From contig CAJNDS010000558.1 of the NCBI GenBank assembly GCA_905221605.1, forward strand, positions 142,501 through 185,000: a stretch of DNA of 42,500 nt, in the 5' to 3' direction. Below are positions 23,624 to 31,743 of this stretch, one piece after another. The notes under the pieces are model-generated. The model did not search any database and was not told the DNA's origin. It was given only the letters and a program-made list of their open reading frames with translations. How positions within the stretch are numbered: the stretch's first letter is position 1; each line of letters begins with the position of its first letter. A program made the position numbers and the translations under genes. The stretch comes from Symbiodinium natans. Its lineage: Eukaryota; Sar; Dinophyceae; Suessiales; Symbiodiniaceae.

Positions 23624-23701
23624 AAATTCCCCCGCCTGCGCGGCGAGAGGCACGCCGAGGGCAGTGAGCCCCAGGGCAGAGAAAAGGCTCCTCCGAGACG
23701 C
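23624..23701 (-). CDS. Candidate exon with twin-arginine (thylakoid-lumen-type) signal
   Basis: On minus, CGAGAG|GCG opens 26 codons in phase 0 and ends at TTT|GTGCTT. The peptide is ASRRSLFSALGLTALGVPLA followed by AQAGEF. It has the Tat layout: S-R-R-x-L-F, an uncharged hydrophobic core, and an A-x-A cleavage site (AQA). In algae and plants this is the second part of a bipartite signal for lumen proteins such as those of photosystem II. The mature protein is not visible. The island has CCCTAAA on the left and TTTAGGG on the right. Another frame is open, so this rests on motif quality. Confidence 0.5.
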
Positions 23702-23724
23702 CTCTCGGGAGGTGGGGGTGGTTA

Positions 23725-23886
23725 GGGGTTTAGGCTTGAGGGTTTAGGCTTTAGGGCTTAGGGCTTAGGGTTTAGGGTTTAGGGTTTAGGGTTGAGGGTT
23801 TAGGGTTTAGGGTTTTAGGGTTTTAGGGTTTAAGGGTTTTAGGGTTTTAGGGTTTTTAGGGTTTTAGGGCTTTAGGGTTTAGGGTC
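23725..23886 (+). repeat. TTTAGGG/TTTTAGGG array
   Basis: TTTAGGG units followed by TTTTAGGG octamers, with TTTAAGGG and TTTTTAGGG variants. Confidence 0.95.
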
Positions 23887-24005
23887 CTTAGAGATTTACA
23901 TGGTTCTTGATCGGGAACTGGGGACTTAGGTAGGTTCCTTCCCCAGTCCTCGTTGCAACTGTGAGGTGAAGGGGTCCACGACACTTTGGGGCACTACAGC
24001 TTTTT

Positions 24006-24064
24006 AGGGCCCCTGCAAGCCCCAAGGGTCCAATATAATAATTACGTACATGGACCCTTAGGGA
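24006..24064. mobile_element. TIR element, family F, short
   Basis: CCCCAAGGGTCCAATATA at the left and TACATGGACCCTTAGGG at the right across about 55 bp. Confidence 0.65.
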
Positions 24065-24098
24065 AGGACCTTCTAGGTTTAGCATCTTTATGTTCTAG

Positions 24099-24308
24099 GT
24101 TCCACTTGATCAGTTCCTCACAGGTCACGGATCAAAGTTTCGAAGTCCGCTGGTTGGCTTTTGTAATGTCAGGCACCTGTCAAACAGACAGCCCACCTTA
24201 ACAGAACCTCAGCCAACAACGCCCAAAAGGCGCCCGGGCCCCGAACACGACGTTGGGAACTCCAACCACTTGCACTCAGATAACAGAACTAACTCTACGC
24301 CCAATTAG
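24099..24308 (+). CDS. Candidate terminal exon, 69 codons
   Basis: GTTCTAG|GTT opens phase 0 and runs to TAG at 24306. It starts VPLDQFLTGHGSKFRSPLVG and ends with a hydrophilic tail (PKRRPGPEHDVGNSNHLHSD...). It lies just right of the family F element in repeat-free DNA. One of the longer single-frame exons; no family recognised. Confidence 0.4.
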   Translation, partial: VPLDQFLTGHGSKFRSPLVGFCNVRHLSNRQPTLTEPQPTTPKRRPGPEHDVGNSNHLHSDNRTNSTPN

Positions 24309-24394
24309 GTTTAGAAAATAACGATATAACAGGACTAGCTCTGAACCCATTTTGGTGTTAGGAAAGAAGCACCCAAGAGAATAAAAAAGGGTCC

Positions 24395-24615
24395 CTTTAA
24401 ACCCTAAACCCCATAAGCCCGAAACCCGGTTTAGGGTTTAGGGTTTAGGGTTTAGGGTTTAGGGTTTAGGGTTCAGGGTACCTGTGCCTGAGGCTCGGCA
24501 GCATTGGGGCCTGTCGAGCTGACCCCAAGCAGAGACATGATGCCGGGGATTCGGGTTTAGGGTTGAGGGTTTAGGGTTTGGGGTTTAGGGTTTAGGGTTA
24601 GGGATTAGGGATTAG
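24395..24615. repeat. CCCTAAA then TTTAGGG, with a short island
   Basis: CCCTAAA (24395-24425) meets TTTAGGG (24428-24480) almost directly. The island 24493-24554 opens at CTGAG|G (LGSIGACRADPKQRHDAGDS) and ends at CGG|GTTTAGGG, the first unit of the next block. Confidence 0.7.
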
Positions 24616-24842
24616 GGTTTAGAGGGTTTGCAGAGTTTATCGGGTTTTGTCGGATTTATAGGGTTTTGTTGTAGGTTTCGTTGTTGTAGGATTTCTCGGG
24701 TTTTGCGGGGCGTAGGGAGTTCAGGGTTTAGGGGCTTTGTCGACGGGCTAGGGGGGATTCAGGGTTTAGGGGCACGCGTTGCACGTATGTGCTTAAAGGT
24801 TTAGCGTAATGCAGCCCTAAGCCCTGCGCGCACATGGTTCAG

Positions 24843-24975
24843 GGAAAGCGTTGCGAAAGCAGACGTCGGTCTCTCTCGTGTTGCGTTGTTGTCAACGACA
24901 ACCCACGACCCCGAGCCCTGAACACCTTCTGACCCTACACCCTAACCCTCAAGCCATAATAAGAAAAAACAGAAA
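24843..24975 (+). CDS. Candidate exon, 43 codons, basic
   Basis: GGTTCAG|GG opens KALRKQTSVSLVLRCCQRQP, then a Pro/Thr stretch, to AGAAA|GTAAAACG. Confidence 0.35.
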
Positions 24976-25118
24976 GTAAAACGTCAACGCCCTGAAGCAG
25001 AAACCGCCTCCGAATTCCTCCCAAAGGTACATAGGTCACTTTATAACCCTTCGACACTGGACCCTAAACTAAACCCCGTAATCCAAAAGACCTAACCCCC
25101 CCTCCACGTGGAACTGAG

Positions 25119-25178
25119 ACCTTTTCACTGGGGCTTCGGGCTGGATGGGGACAGAAACGAAGGCCCCACACCTGCTCC
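25119..25178 (+). CDS. Candidate exon
   Basis: AACTGAG|ACC to TCC|GTAAAG, phase 0, 20 codons (TFSLGLRAGWGQKRRPHTCS). Another frame of the same interval reads FHWGFGLDGDRNEGPTPAP. Confidence 0.3.
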
Positions 25179-25311
25179 GTAAAGGCATCTGTCTTTGGAT
25201 TGGGAGTTGGGGATCTTCTAAGCACCCCCCCCTCCAGTATACCCTCAACCCTAAACCCTATACCCTAGCCCCTAAACCCCGAATCCTATGGACTCAGGGC
25301 CTGCGGTTTAC

Positions 25312-25341
25312 GGCGCACCATGAATTCTTGAATTTGTCGGG
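25312..25341 (-). CDS. Candidate micro-exon
   Basis: On minus, GGGTCAG|CCC to GCC|GTAAAC encodes PDKFKNSWCA, phase 0. Confidence 0.2.
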
Positions 25342-25455
25342 CTGACCCCGGGTTTAGTTTAGTCTAAACCCCAAGCCAATACATGATATGGGTATTCCCC
25401 AAAATACAGGACCCTTTTGACACCCCCAAAATATGATACCATCCTCTAGTAGAAG

Positions 25456-25526
25456 GATTCCCAAATGGAGCCCTGATTTCGGGAAGCAGCCTTGGTGATG
25501 CCCTGAGCCTCATTCCCAGACCTTAA
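25456..25526 (+). CDS. Candidate terminal exon
   Basis: GTAGAAG|GA opens 22 codons (FPNGALISGSSLGDALSLIP, then RP) to TAA, ahead of the family H element. Confidence 0.35.
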
Positions 25527-25537
25527 GACCACCATCC

Positions 25538-25636
25538 TGACTATACTCCCCCTTAGAACCTGAATAAAAATCATATTTGAAGTATCCTTGAGTTTATATG
25601 AACACAAACAAAAATTCCAAAGGGGGATATACTGTA
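25538..25636. mobile_element. TIR element, family H
   Basis: CTATACTCCCCCTTAGAACC at the left and AAAGGGGGATATACTGTAG at the right. Internal words (TATTTGAAGTATCCT, ACAAACAAAAATTCC) match the copy at 614. Confidence 0.65.
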
Positions 25637-25674
25637 GCCTAATTTTGAACAGGGTTTAGGGTTTTGTGCTGAAG

Positions 25675-25761
25675 GATTCCTAGCCGAGGACTCCAAGACA
25701 CTCTCATTAGGGTTTTGGGACGTGCAATCGGAATCCCAATATGGTTTAAGCAACTTAAGGG
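25675..25761 (+). CDS. Candidate exon
   Basis: GCTGAAG|GA opens 28 codons (FLAEDSKTLSLGFWDVQSES, then QYGLSNLR) to GGG|GTACCC. Directly downstream of the family H element and a telomeric unit. Confidence 0.4.
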
Positions 25762-25847
25762 GTACCCTCTAACCTCTACCCTACGCCTTTTGCCCTCCGT
25801 TAACAAAGACCCCCCCCCCAAGAAATAACCTTAAACCCTCTGCACCG

Positions 25848-25888
<41 letters not shown>

Positions 25889-25890
25889 AG

Positions 25891-25982
25891 AAATGAGTTT
25901 CAAGAAGCCCATACCTCCACTTCGTGAAGCCTACGCTGCTAACACTCAACAGGAAGAATCATTCTGGAACCCTTCAGAGAAA
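25891..25982 (+). CDS. Candidate exon after a poly-C tract
   Basis: C33 then TCCGAG|AA opens MSFKKPIPPLREAYAANTQQ, then EESFWNPSEK. No GT donor is visible before the AAACCCC repeat; a GA donor (GA|GAAACC) would be needed. Confidence 0.35.
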
Positions 25983-26104
25983 CCCCAAACCCCAAACCCT
26001 AAACCCTGACCCAAACTATAAACCCTAAAACCCAGCCCTAAACCCTAAACCCAAAGCAACACAGATGTTTTCCTTCGGCCGTCAGGTAGCCCAGCAGTGC
26101 AGTC

Positions 26105-26364
26105 ATGAGCCTTTCAAATTTACCGGAGCTTAGGATGCGCAGCCGTTATCTTGAAGGGCTGTTAAGCGTCACTCATGGGTTAGGGTTAAGGGTTTCGGGT
26201 TTCGGGTTTAGGGTAGGCTTAGGCTCGAATCACCAGCCACCAGCAGAAGCCTTCTACAGCCTGGCCTTTGCCTCGAACACGAGTGCTTGGAGGCCCCCGC
26301 AGGGCTTTGGCATAAGATAAGGGCCTCAAAAATTAGAATAGTAGGGCTTTGGGGGTTATTGTAG
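26105..26364 (+). CDS. Two-exon model with a 44-bp telomeric intron
   Basis: Exon one starts at ATG 26105 (MSLSNLPELRMRSRYLEGLL, then SVTH) and ends GG|GTTAGGG. The intron 26179-26222 is entirely TTAGGG-, TTTCGGG- and TTTAGGG-like units and ends in CTTAG. Exon two reads LESPATSRSLLQPGLCLEHE and continues to TAG at 26362 (46 codons). Phase 2 is kept. A frame upstream (MFSFGRQVAQQCSHEPFKFT) overlaps the start, and exon two has a competing frame. Confidence 0.4.
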
Positions 26365-26458
26365 TATGTCTAGAAGTGGAATTTAAGGGAATGCTATTTA
26401 AAAACACTCCGACCCCTACATTACACCGGCCGGCTGCTCTGGATCTGTATCTCTAAAG

Positions 26459-26590
26459 GTCCGGTGCTGGACTCCGCGACACCCCTCTAGGGTGCCTGAG
26501 ATGACGTTGAAGGCGCAGCTGCGTACACTTGGGAGACCCTGGACGTCAGAAAGTAGACGGGGCAGCATCCCTCAGCATACATATCCCTAA
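26459..26590 (+). CDS. Candidate terminal exon, 43 codons
   Basis: CTCTAAAG|GTC opens VRCWTPRHPSRVPEMTLKAQ, then LRTLGRPWTSESRRG, to TAA. Phase 0 start. Confidence 0.35.
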   Translation, partial: VRCWTPRHPSRVPEMTLKAQLRTLGRPWTSESRRGSIPQHTYP

Positions 26591-26702
26591 ACCCTGAACC
26601 CTGAGCCCTAAACAGTTATACTACATCCCTAAGAATTTTGCACAATGAGTACCCGAGGGCACGCGCGAGGCCTTGCTTGCTTCTTGAAATGACGTGAGAC
26701 AG

Positions 26703-26748
26703 GACTGGAAGAGGGAGCCGACTTATCGTCGGGGAGCCGATGAAGGGG
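26703..26748 (+). CDS. Candidate exon
   Basis: GAGACAG|GAC opens DWKREPTYRRGADEG and ends GGG|GTAGTT, ahead of the variant telomeric array. Confidence 0.35.
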
Positions 26749-26754
26749 GTAGTT

Positions 26755-26945
26755 AGGGTTTAGAGGGTTTCTAGGGCTTATGGGGTTTAGAGGGTTTAGA
26801 GGGCTTATGGGGTTTACAGGGTTTATAGGGTTTACGGGGTTTATAGGTTTTAGAGGGATTATTGGGTTTATCGGGTTTTGTAGGGTTTATAGGGTTTATA
26901 GGGTTTAGGGGGTTTACAGCTAAGGCTTATGGTTTAGGGTTTGTA
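26755..26945 (+). repeat. Degenerate array of GGGTTTATA/GGGTTTAGA units
   Basis: Nonamer-like units (GGGTTTATA, GGGTTTAGA, GGGTTTACA) replace the heptamer over 190 bp. Confidence 0.85.
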
Positions 26946-26951
26946 ACGGAG

Positions 26952-27053
26952 GTTCTTTGGGATACATGCTATGGGGATTGTATATGGTTTGGGCTTCCCC
27001 GACCTTGCCAGTGCCTGCCTTATTGCGCGCTAGGGACGATTCTGGGATGCTAA
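26952..27053 (+). CDS. Candidate terminal exon, Cys-rich
   Basis: AACGGAG|GTT opens 33 codons (VLWDTCYGDCIWFGLPRPCQ, then CLPYCALGTILGC) to TAA. Confidence 0.35.
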   Translation, partial: VLWDTCYGDCIWFGLPRPCQCLPYCALGTILGC

Positions 27054-27063
27054 GGTCTACAGT

Positions 27064-27272
27064 GGCATGTCCCCTCTTCTACTAACACCTCCTTCGTAGG
27101 GATTCTAGTGCCACATTATAATCCCTATTAGGGACTGTTAGCCCTAAACCCTACCTAAACCCTAAACCCTAAACCCTAAACCCTAAACCCTAAACCCTAA
27201 ACCCTAAACCCTAAACCCTAAACCCTAAACCCTAAACCCTAAACCCTAAACCCTAACCATAAAGGGGAGTAC
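27064..27272. mobile_element. TIR element, family C, split by a CCCTAAA array
   Basis: The left part has TACTAACACCTCCTTCGTAGG and TCCCTATTAGGGACTGTTAG. A CCCTAAA array (27139-27256) follows, then a short AAAGGGGAGTACC right end. The array begins just after CTGTTAG, nearly the same position as in the copy at 20897 (CTGCTAG). Confidence 0.65.
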
Positions 27273-27280
27273 CTCCGAAG

Positions 27281-27392
27281 GACTTCATCTCGACCCAAAT
27301 CTTGGAAGGCTCTGGAATCAAAGTCATCTCTGCCGAGGCCGCAGTCGCAGGAACCCCGGCCCCCCCAACCCGCCAAGCAGCGGGCTTCAAAG
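27281..27392 (+). CDS. Candidate exon
   Basis: CTCCGAAG|GAC opens 37 codons (DFISTQILEGSGIKVISAEA, then AVAGTPAPPTRQAAGFK). It runs into CCCTAAA; a GC donor (AAAG|GCCTAAACC) is possible. Confidence 0.4.
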
Positions 27393-27394
27393 GC

Positions 27395-27615
27395 CTAAAC
27401 CCTAATTACCCTAAACCCTAAACCCTAAAGCATAAACTCTAAACCCTAAACCCTAAACCCTAAACCCAAAACCCTAAACCCTAAAGCCTAAAGCCTAATT
27501 AAAGCCCAAAGCCCAAAGCCTAAAGCATAAACCCTAAACCCTAAACCCTAAACCCTGAACCCTGAACCCTAAACACTAAACACTAAACCCTAAACCCTAA
27601 CCCTAACCCCTAAAA
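27395..27615 (-). repeat. CCCTAAA array, degenerate
   Basis: Includes AAAGCCT and AAAGCCC variants and two AATTA interruptions. Confidence 0.95.
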
Positions 27616-27621
27616 CCCAAC

Positions 27622-27738
27622 CCAGGGCTTTGTGAAGGGTGGGGCGCCTGCGACGGTCACCACAGCTCTCGCCCTACTCGAAGTCTCAATCTGCTCCCTG
27701 TGCCACACATCTTCGTCCAGGCGAACAAGGATAGCTTC
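27622..27738 (-). CDS. Candidate exon, 39 codons
   Basis: On minus, CCCCCAG|GAA to TGG|GTTGGGTTTTAGGG, phase 0 on both sides. It reads EAILVRLDEDVWHREQIETS, then SRARAVVTVAGAPPFTKPW. The donor GTTGGGTTT is the same word as at 19474. Among the best exon candidates by peptide quality; no family recognised. Confidence 0.5.
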
Positions 27739-27853
27739 CTGGGGGTTTAGGGTTTAGGGTTTAGGGTTTAGGATTTAGGGTTCCGGGTTCCGGGTTCGGG
27801 CTTAGGGTCCATGGCCCCATGCTTCCCCCTTTATGGCGTGTGGAGGACGTGAG

Positions 27854-27906
27854 GGAAGCTTGCTAGACAACTGTGCAGAAATTCTGCTGCACATGTCTGC
27901 AGGAAG
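27854..27906 (+). CDS. Candidate exon
   Basis: GTGAG|GG opens KLARQLCRNSAAHVCRK and ends AAG|GTTCTG. Confidence 0.35.
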
Positions 27907-27991
27907 GTTCTGCAGGGTCTAAACCCTAAACCCTAAACCCTAAACTCTAAACCCTAAACCCTAAACCCTAAACCCTAAACCCTAAACCAAG

Positions 27992-28053
27992 TGACACATT
28001 CGTTGAGATTGTGCATCTGGTCTCGAAGGTGTGCCGGATGCTTTGGAGAGCAG
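27992..28053 (+). CDS. Candidate exon
   Basis: AACCAAG|T opens DTFVEIVHLVSKVCRMLWRA and ends GCAG|GTCAGC. The acceptor is right at the edge of the CCCTAAA block. Confidence 0.4.
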
Positions 28054-28070
28054 GTCAGCATTAATGTTAC

Positions 28071-28354
28071 ATGAGCTCCGTAGCTGGGACCTGCGTCTTT
28101 CAGCAGAAACCTAGAGTAAGCAGCTAGATACCCTTGAGCCAAACAGGGAAGATAGGAAATTTACCCAGATTCAAGGTACATCTTCCCCTGTCTTTGGTAA
28201 AGGATACAGGTTACTCTGGGAAGAGCCTAATCATGCCGAGTCATCTTGTCGCAAGCTCCTAAGATCCCGACTCGGAGATCACATTCCGCCTGCATCACTG
28301 TGCGGCGCTGTGGCATGTCTTTGCTGGCCGAGGGCCCTGTCAGCAAGCAGCTGA
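28071..28354 (+). CDS. Three-exon model with very short introns
   Basis: Exon one (28071-28115) starts MSSVAGTCVFQQKPR and ends AGA|GTAAGC. Exon two (28156-28175) is EIYPDS. Exon three (28210-28354) reads LLWEEPNHAESSCRKLLRSR, then LGDHIPPASLCGAVACLCWP..., to TGA. Phases 0 and 2 agree. Introns would be 40 and 34 bp, short for a protist. An antisense frame (28279-28491) begins with a signal-like stretch and is the main competitor. Confidence 0.35.
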
Positions 28355-28551
28355 ACGAAAGAAATGTGACCTAGACAAAGTGCGCGTCTTCGTATGTTTG
28401 CTGCACTAACCGAACAGAACAACATACTAACTAATATAATAGCACACGAAGAATGTAACAGCATCAGAACAAGATCACATAGCATGAACATGCGACGTAC
28501 TAATACACCCTAGTCCTCTGCGACCCTGAGCTCTCATGACCCCTACTTGAC

Positions 28552-28664
28552 AGCCCAGAAGGGCACCCCTTTCGTTGTGGGTTCGTTCCTCTATAAGGGA
28601 CCAGGAACCAAAAATGAACCCAATGCTTGTTTGGGGCTTAGGAAAAAGGGTACCACTGGGCTAG
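28552..28664. mobile_element. TIR element, family A
   Basis: CAGCCCAGAAGGGCACCCC at the left and AAAGGGTACCACTGGGCTAG at the right. A family F relative follows directly at 28668. Confidence 0.75.
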
Positions 28665-28667
28665 AGG

Positions 28668-28757
28668 GTCCATATGTAGCACTATTATGGACTACGTAAG
28701 TACGCACAAACCTTACCACATATTTGTTTCTTACATAATTCCATAATCGTACTACAT
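28668..28757. mobile_element. TIR element, family F relative
   Basis: GGTCCATATGTAG at the left and CTACATATGGACC at the right, a perfect 13-bp inverted repeat across 90 bp. Confidence 0.75.
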
Positions 28758-28789
28758 ATGGACCTGTTGCGTGGGCTACTAAGCCTAAG

Positions 28790-28935
28790 TTTAGGGTTTA
28801 GGGTTTAGGGTTTAGGGTTTAGGGGTTTAGGGTTTAGGGTTTAGGGTTTAGGGTTTAGGGTTTAGGGTTTGGGGTTTGGGGTTTAGGGTTTAGGGTTTAG
28901 GGTTTGGGGTTTGGGGTTTGGGGTTTAGGGTACCA
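28790..28935 (+). repeat. TTTAGGG array with TTTGGGG blocks
   Basis: Alternating runs of TTTAGGG and TTTGGGG. At 28925-28946 it ends in a lone family A right end (GGTACCACTGGGATACC), so the array has replaced the left part of that copy. The island 28960-29060 is open on both strands. Confidence 0.95.
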
Positions 28936-29129
28936 CTGGGATACCAAGCCTAAACCTCCCATAAGAAGCCGCAGAAGCGTCCGGCAGCCTCGAAAGCAGC
29001 TCAGCTTGCAAACAGACGCCCGGGGCCATATGAGCCCCAACCCTCCTGAACCCTAGCCATCCCTAGGTTTAGGGTTTAGGGTTTAGGGTTTCGGGTTTAG
29101 GGCTGAGGGTTTAGGGTTTAGGATTTAAG

Positions 29130-29199
29130 TTATGACCTGAACCTCCTCTGCTTACGGCAGCAGAGTTGCGAGGTGGCAGAAACTTGGGGCAGCCAGCAG
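29130..29199 (+). CDS. Candidate exon
   Basis: GGATTTAAG|T opens 23 codons (YDLNLLCLRQQSCEVAETWG, then SQQ) to CAG|GTTATAC. Confidence 0.4.
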
Positions 29200-29299
29200 G
29201 TTATACTGTATGCTGCAATATAGTAGCATGAGATATGGCAAACTAGAATATAATATATAGTAGCAGGCACGCAGAAAGAACAGAAGAATCTGCAGATAA

Positions 29300-29360
29300 G
29301 GGGGGCGACGGGTAGTGGCGAGTAGCAGCTAGTAGCAGCTAGTAGCGTAGCTGCTAACCT
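29300..29360 (+). repeat. TAGCAGC short tandem repeat
   Basis: AGTAGCAGCTAGTAGCAGC and neighbours form a small imperfect tandem/palindromic stretch. The rest of 29200-29460 shows nothing I can name. Confidence 0.5.
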
Positions 29361-29511
29361 GACCCTGCTACAGCGAGGGAAGGGTCGAAAATAATAAGAG
29401 TGCTCTCGGCGTGGAACATTCGGGCGTTAAGTTCAGTGGGCTTAGGCCTCAGCCCGGCCCCTAAAACCTAAACCTTAAACCCTAAACCCTAAACCCTAAA
29501 CCCTAAAGGCT

Positions 29512-29559
29512 CACCGACTGTGAGCTCCTCAAGACCTTGCCCATGGTCTTTACTCGGAG
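29512..29559 (+). CDS. Candidate exon ending in a family B half element
   Basis: Frame DCELLKTLPMVFTR ends at CTCGGAG|GTCCAGGGTAC, a family B left arm without a visible right arm. Confidence 0.3.
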
Positions 29560-29606
29560 GTCCAGGGTACTTCGTGACGGGCGCTTCTCATGAGACCCGA
29601 AGGGTG

Positions 29607-29698
29607 CGTCCACAGTACTATTATGGGAATTCGGTACCCCAAAACCATACTAAATAGGGTTTGGGGGTACCTAATTCCATAAGAGGACTACAGATTAG
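29607..29698. mobile_element. TIR element related to family F
   Basis: GTCCACAGTACTATTATGG...GGTACCCC at the left and GGGGGTACC...CCATAAGAGGACTAC at the right. A short open frame follows at 29699-29730 (THEVPWSGVR, ending CGG|GTATTT). Confidence 0.6.
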
Positions 29699-29895
29699 CC
29701 ACACATGAAGTTCCCTGGAGCGGAGTACGGGTATTTAGGGTTGTAACCTTTGCTAGAAGTACCTGGCGGTAAGGTTGCGGAGCATGTGACCAGCACTTTG
29801 GGAAGTACCCTAAACCCTACACCCTAAACCCGTAGGGACCCTCCTGCATCAAGTCTCGGAGGGGTGGGGCTCAGATTTCCATGCTTTTCAGGCTC

Positions 29896-30069
29896 GAGCC
29901 AGGAGAGTCCCTTGCCGCTGCCTGCGTCTTGACGCGTCGGGTGGATGGGAATCCTAGGCACCTCAAAAACGCTGGGGTTTTGGGGTTTGTGCTGTTTCTG
30001 CGTAATGAGGGAGTTGCAAAGCTAAGAAGTGCTGAGCTTCAGGCTGCGCACTTTCGGGTGGAGCTCTAG
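29896..30069 (+). CDS. Candidate terminal exon, 57 codons
   Basis: CATGCTTTTCAG|G opens LEPGESLAAACVLTRRVDGN, then a hydrophobic VLGFVLFLR, then LRSAELQAAHFRVEL, to TAG. An ATG at 29881 is in the same frame, so it could also be a complete 62-residue ORF. Confidence 0.45.
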   Translation, partial: EPGESLAAACVLTRRVDGNPRHLKNAGVLGFVLFLRNEGVAKLRSAELQAAHFRVEL

Positions 30070-30133
30070 TAATAGTATAAGCTATACCCTAAACCCTAAA
30101 CCCCATAAAAAGGTGAGACATCCTTGCCTAGAC

Positions 30134-30255
30134 CCTGAAATCTTCGGCCAAGAGCTTCAGGTCACGTTGGCGACGAAGGCACTCTAACGCAGTCTGGGCC
30201 GGTGCAAAGAATCCCCACAGGACTCCCGAAGCTCCCAGAGAAAGGCGGATGTTGA
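30134..30255 (-). CDS. Candidate exon, 40 codons
   Basis: On minus, CATCACCGCAG|TC opens NIRLSLGASGVLWGFFAPAQ, then TALECLRRQRDLKLLAEDFR, and ends AGG|GTCTAGG. A hydrophobic half is followed by a charged helix-like half. CCCTAAA lies on the left and TTTAGGGG on the right. Confidence 0.5.
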
Positions 30256-30267
30256 CTGCGGTGATGA

Positions 30268-30385
30268 AGGTTTAGGGGCTTAGGCGTTTAGGGGTTTAGG
30301 TGCTTAGGGGCTTAGGGGCTTAGGGGTTTAGGGGTTTAGGGGACGAGGGGTTTAGGGGTTTAGGGGTTTAGGGTTTTAGGGTTTT
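30268..30385 (+). repeat. TTTAGGGG octamer array
   Basis: TTTAGGGG and CTTAGGGG units over about 115 bp. Confidence 0.95.
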
Positions 30386-30534
30386 TGGGTATGACTGCGG
30401 CTGATGTGCCCAGTCACTAGTATTGAGCTGGGACCGTCAACTACGCCTACGAAAATCATCGAACGTCACCACAGCTTCTACCGTGCACTGCAAAACTGCG
30501 AGTAATACTGCTGCTGCGACCTTCAACTACTACG

Positions 30535-30669
30535 ATGCCGAAGCGAGCTCGACGACGACCACCACGGCCGATGATCAGCGATCACGATGACGACAGCAAC
30601 GACAACAACCACGACGAAAACGACCACGACCTGGCTACTGTTTGCTCAAGAATACAAATATTCTTCCCG
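30535..30669 (+). CDS. Candidate exon, basic then acidic low complexity
   Basis: ATG opens MPKRARRRPPRPMISDHDDD, then a His/Asp/Asn-rich stretch, and SRIQIFFP to CCG|GTAAGG; the frame is open upstream to about 30430. KRARRRPPRP resembles a nuclear-localisation signal, but CGA/GAC repetition makes long open frames easy here. Confidence 0.35.
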
Positions 30670-30784
30670 GTAAGGGTAGTAGGGGGATTATTATCATGCC
30701 TTTTTTTTCAGGGGGCGGCGGGGGGGGGGGGGGGTGGTTCTTCAGCAAATGGTAGCTAGGTGCATACTCTACGACAACAACTAG
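30670..30784. mobile_element. Possible TIR element acting as an intron
   Basis: Starts GTAAGGGTAGTAGG and ends CTACGACAACAACTAG, with G runs inside (T8 then C/G-rich, as at 38345). After it, GAT|GTC... reads DVHRPAWVLRLRP to TGA in phase 0. Confidence 0.35.
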
Positions 30785-31018
30785 GATGTCCATCGCCCTG
30801 CTTGGGTGCTTCGGCTTAGACCATGAGGAAGCAGAAGCGTCATGCCGTCCCCCCTGAAAGCCTAAGACCTGAGACCGAAACCATACAAACCGAACCGACC
30901 TGAACCCTAAACCTGCTCCTCTAAGGCAGTCGCTACCAACCATCGCCAGGTCTGCGACCCTTGATCCCATTGTGTGTTTGGTGTTTACGGTTTAGGGTTT
31001 AGGATTTAGTGTTTAGGA

Positions 31019-31140
31019 TGGGGATGTTCCCCCCCTATACGAACAGTCCTCAATAGGGATGTTTAAAGTACCCCCCCCCCCCCCCTGAAAATCCCTATTA
31101 AGGACTGCTAGTTTCAGGGGGAACGTCCCAAGCTTAGGAT
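31019..31140. mobile_element. TIR element, family C, with target-site duplication
   Basis: GGGATGTTCCCCCCCTATAC...AACAGTCCT at the left and AGGACTGCTAG...GGGGGAACGTCCC at the right; TTAGGAT flanks both sides. Confidence 0.85.
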
Positions 31141-31146
31141 TGAGAG

Positions 31147-31641
31147 GCTTTTTCGATGACCATCAACTCCTTTGCTTCGGGCTTCGGGTCCGGACCCCTT
31201 GACGCAATCTTAGGGTAGTGACATGGTCCCACCCCCGACCGTAAACCCCAGTGTCGTTCTCGCAAAAGTCAGGATCCACGTGAGTTGACAGGAACGAGAC
31301 AACCGCCACCGGCATGAAACTCTAAACCTAAGCCCTCAACCCTCATTCCTAAATAAGTAGAGCAGTCCCTGCCTCGCGACTTTAGGAGAACTGGGAGCTC
31401 GCATTTGGCTGTTCCCTTGATCTGTTTCTACAACTCTTCATGGGTTCTCCTACTACACCCCATCTATACTACCACCCCTAGGTTCCCCCCCCCCCCCATA
31501 ATTAAGGCTATCAGGGATAATGAAGCCTTACTAAGGTCCTTTAAGGGGGGAACCTCGGGGGGTAGTATAGAGGCCCGCTTTTTGCGTCAAACAAGTTGTT
31601 GCGCAGTGGAAGGAGTCTTTACGCAAGCCTCGCCATTTTAG
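31147..31641 (+). CDS. Four-exon model; last intron is a family D element
   Basis: Exons are 31147-31214, 31252-31279, 31363-31443 and 31573-31641. Acceptors are GAGAG|G, CCCAG|T, AGAG|C and ATAGAG|G; donors are GTAGTG, GTGAGT and GTTCTC. Phases 2, 0 and 0 agree at every join. The product would be about 81 residues: AFSMTINSFASGFGSGPLDA, VVLAKVRIH, QSLPRDFRRTGSSHLAVPLI, CFYNSSW, ARFLRQTSCCAVEGVFTQAS, PF, stop. The stop TAG is the first telomeric unit of the block that follows. The start is not visible. The first two introns are 37 and 83 bp. Confidence 0.5.
31444..31572. mobile_element. TIR element, family D, candidate intron
   Basis: CTATACTACCACCCCTAGGTTCCCC in the left arm pairs with GGGGGAACCTCGGGGGGTAG (then TATAGAG) at the right. 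The flanks are GTTCTC and GAG. A second copy is at 35607. Confidence 0.75.
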
Positions 31642-31662
31642 GGTTTAGGGTTTAGGGTTTAG

Positions 31663-31741
31663 GTTTATCTGTGCAATGATCGTGGAGGGATTGCTGAGTT
31701 TGCCGCAGGGCCCCAAAAAACCCACAAGCCCTGCACCTTTG
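31663..31741 (+). CDS. Candidate exon entering a family C element
   Basis: The last telomeric unit supplies TTTAG|GTT; VYLCNDRGGIAEFAAGPQKT, then HKPCTFE, runs to GAAAT|GTTCCC, the GT of the family C arm. The frame stays open across the left half of the element. Confidence 0.35.
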
Positions 31742-31743
31742 AA

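Noticed and set aside
28279-28491. Minus-strand frame with signal-peptide-like start
   Set aside because: It is antisense to exon three of the 28071-28354 model; hydrophobic starts of this kind arise easily from AC/GT-rich DNA. Left as a competitor.
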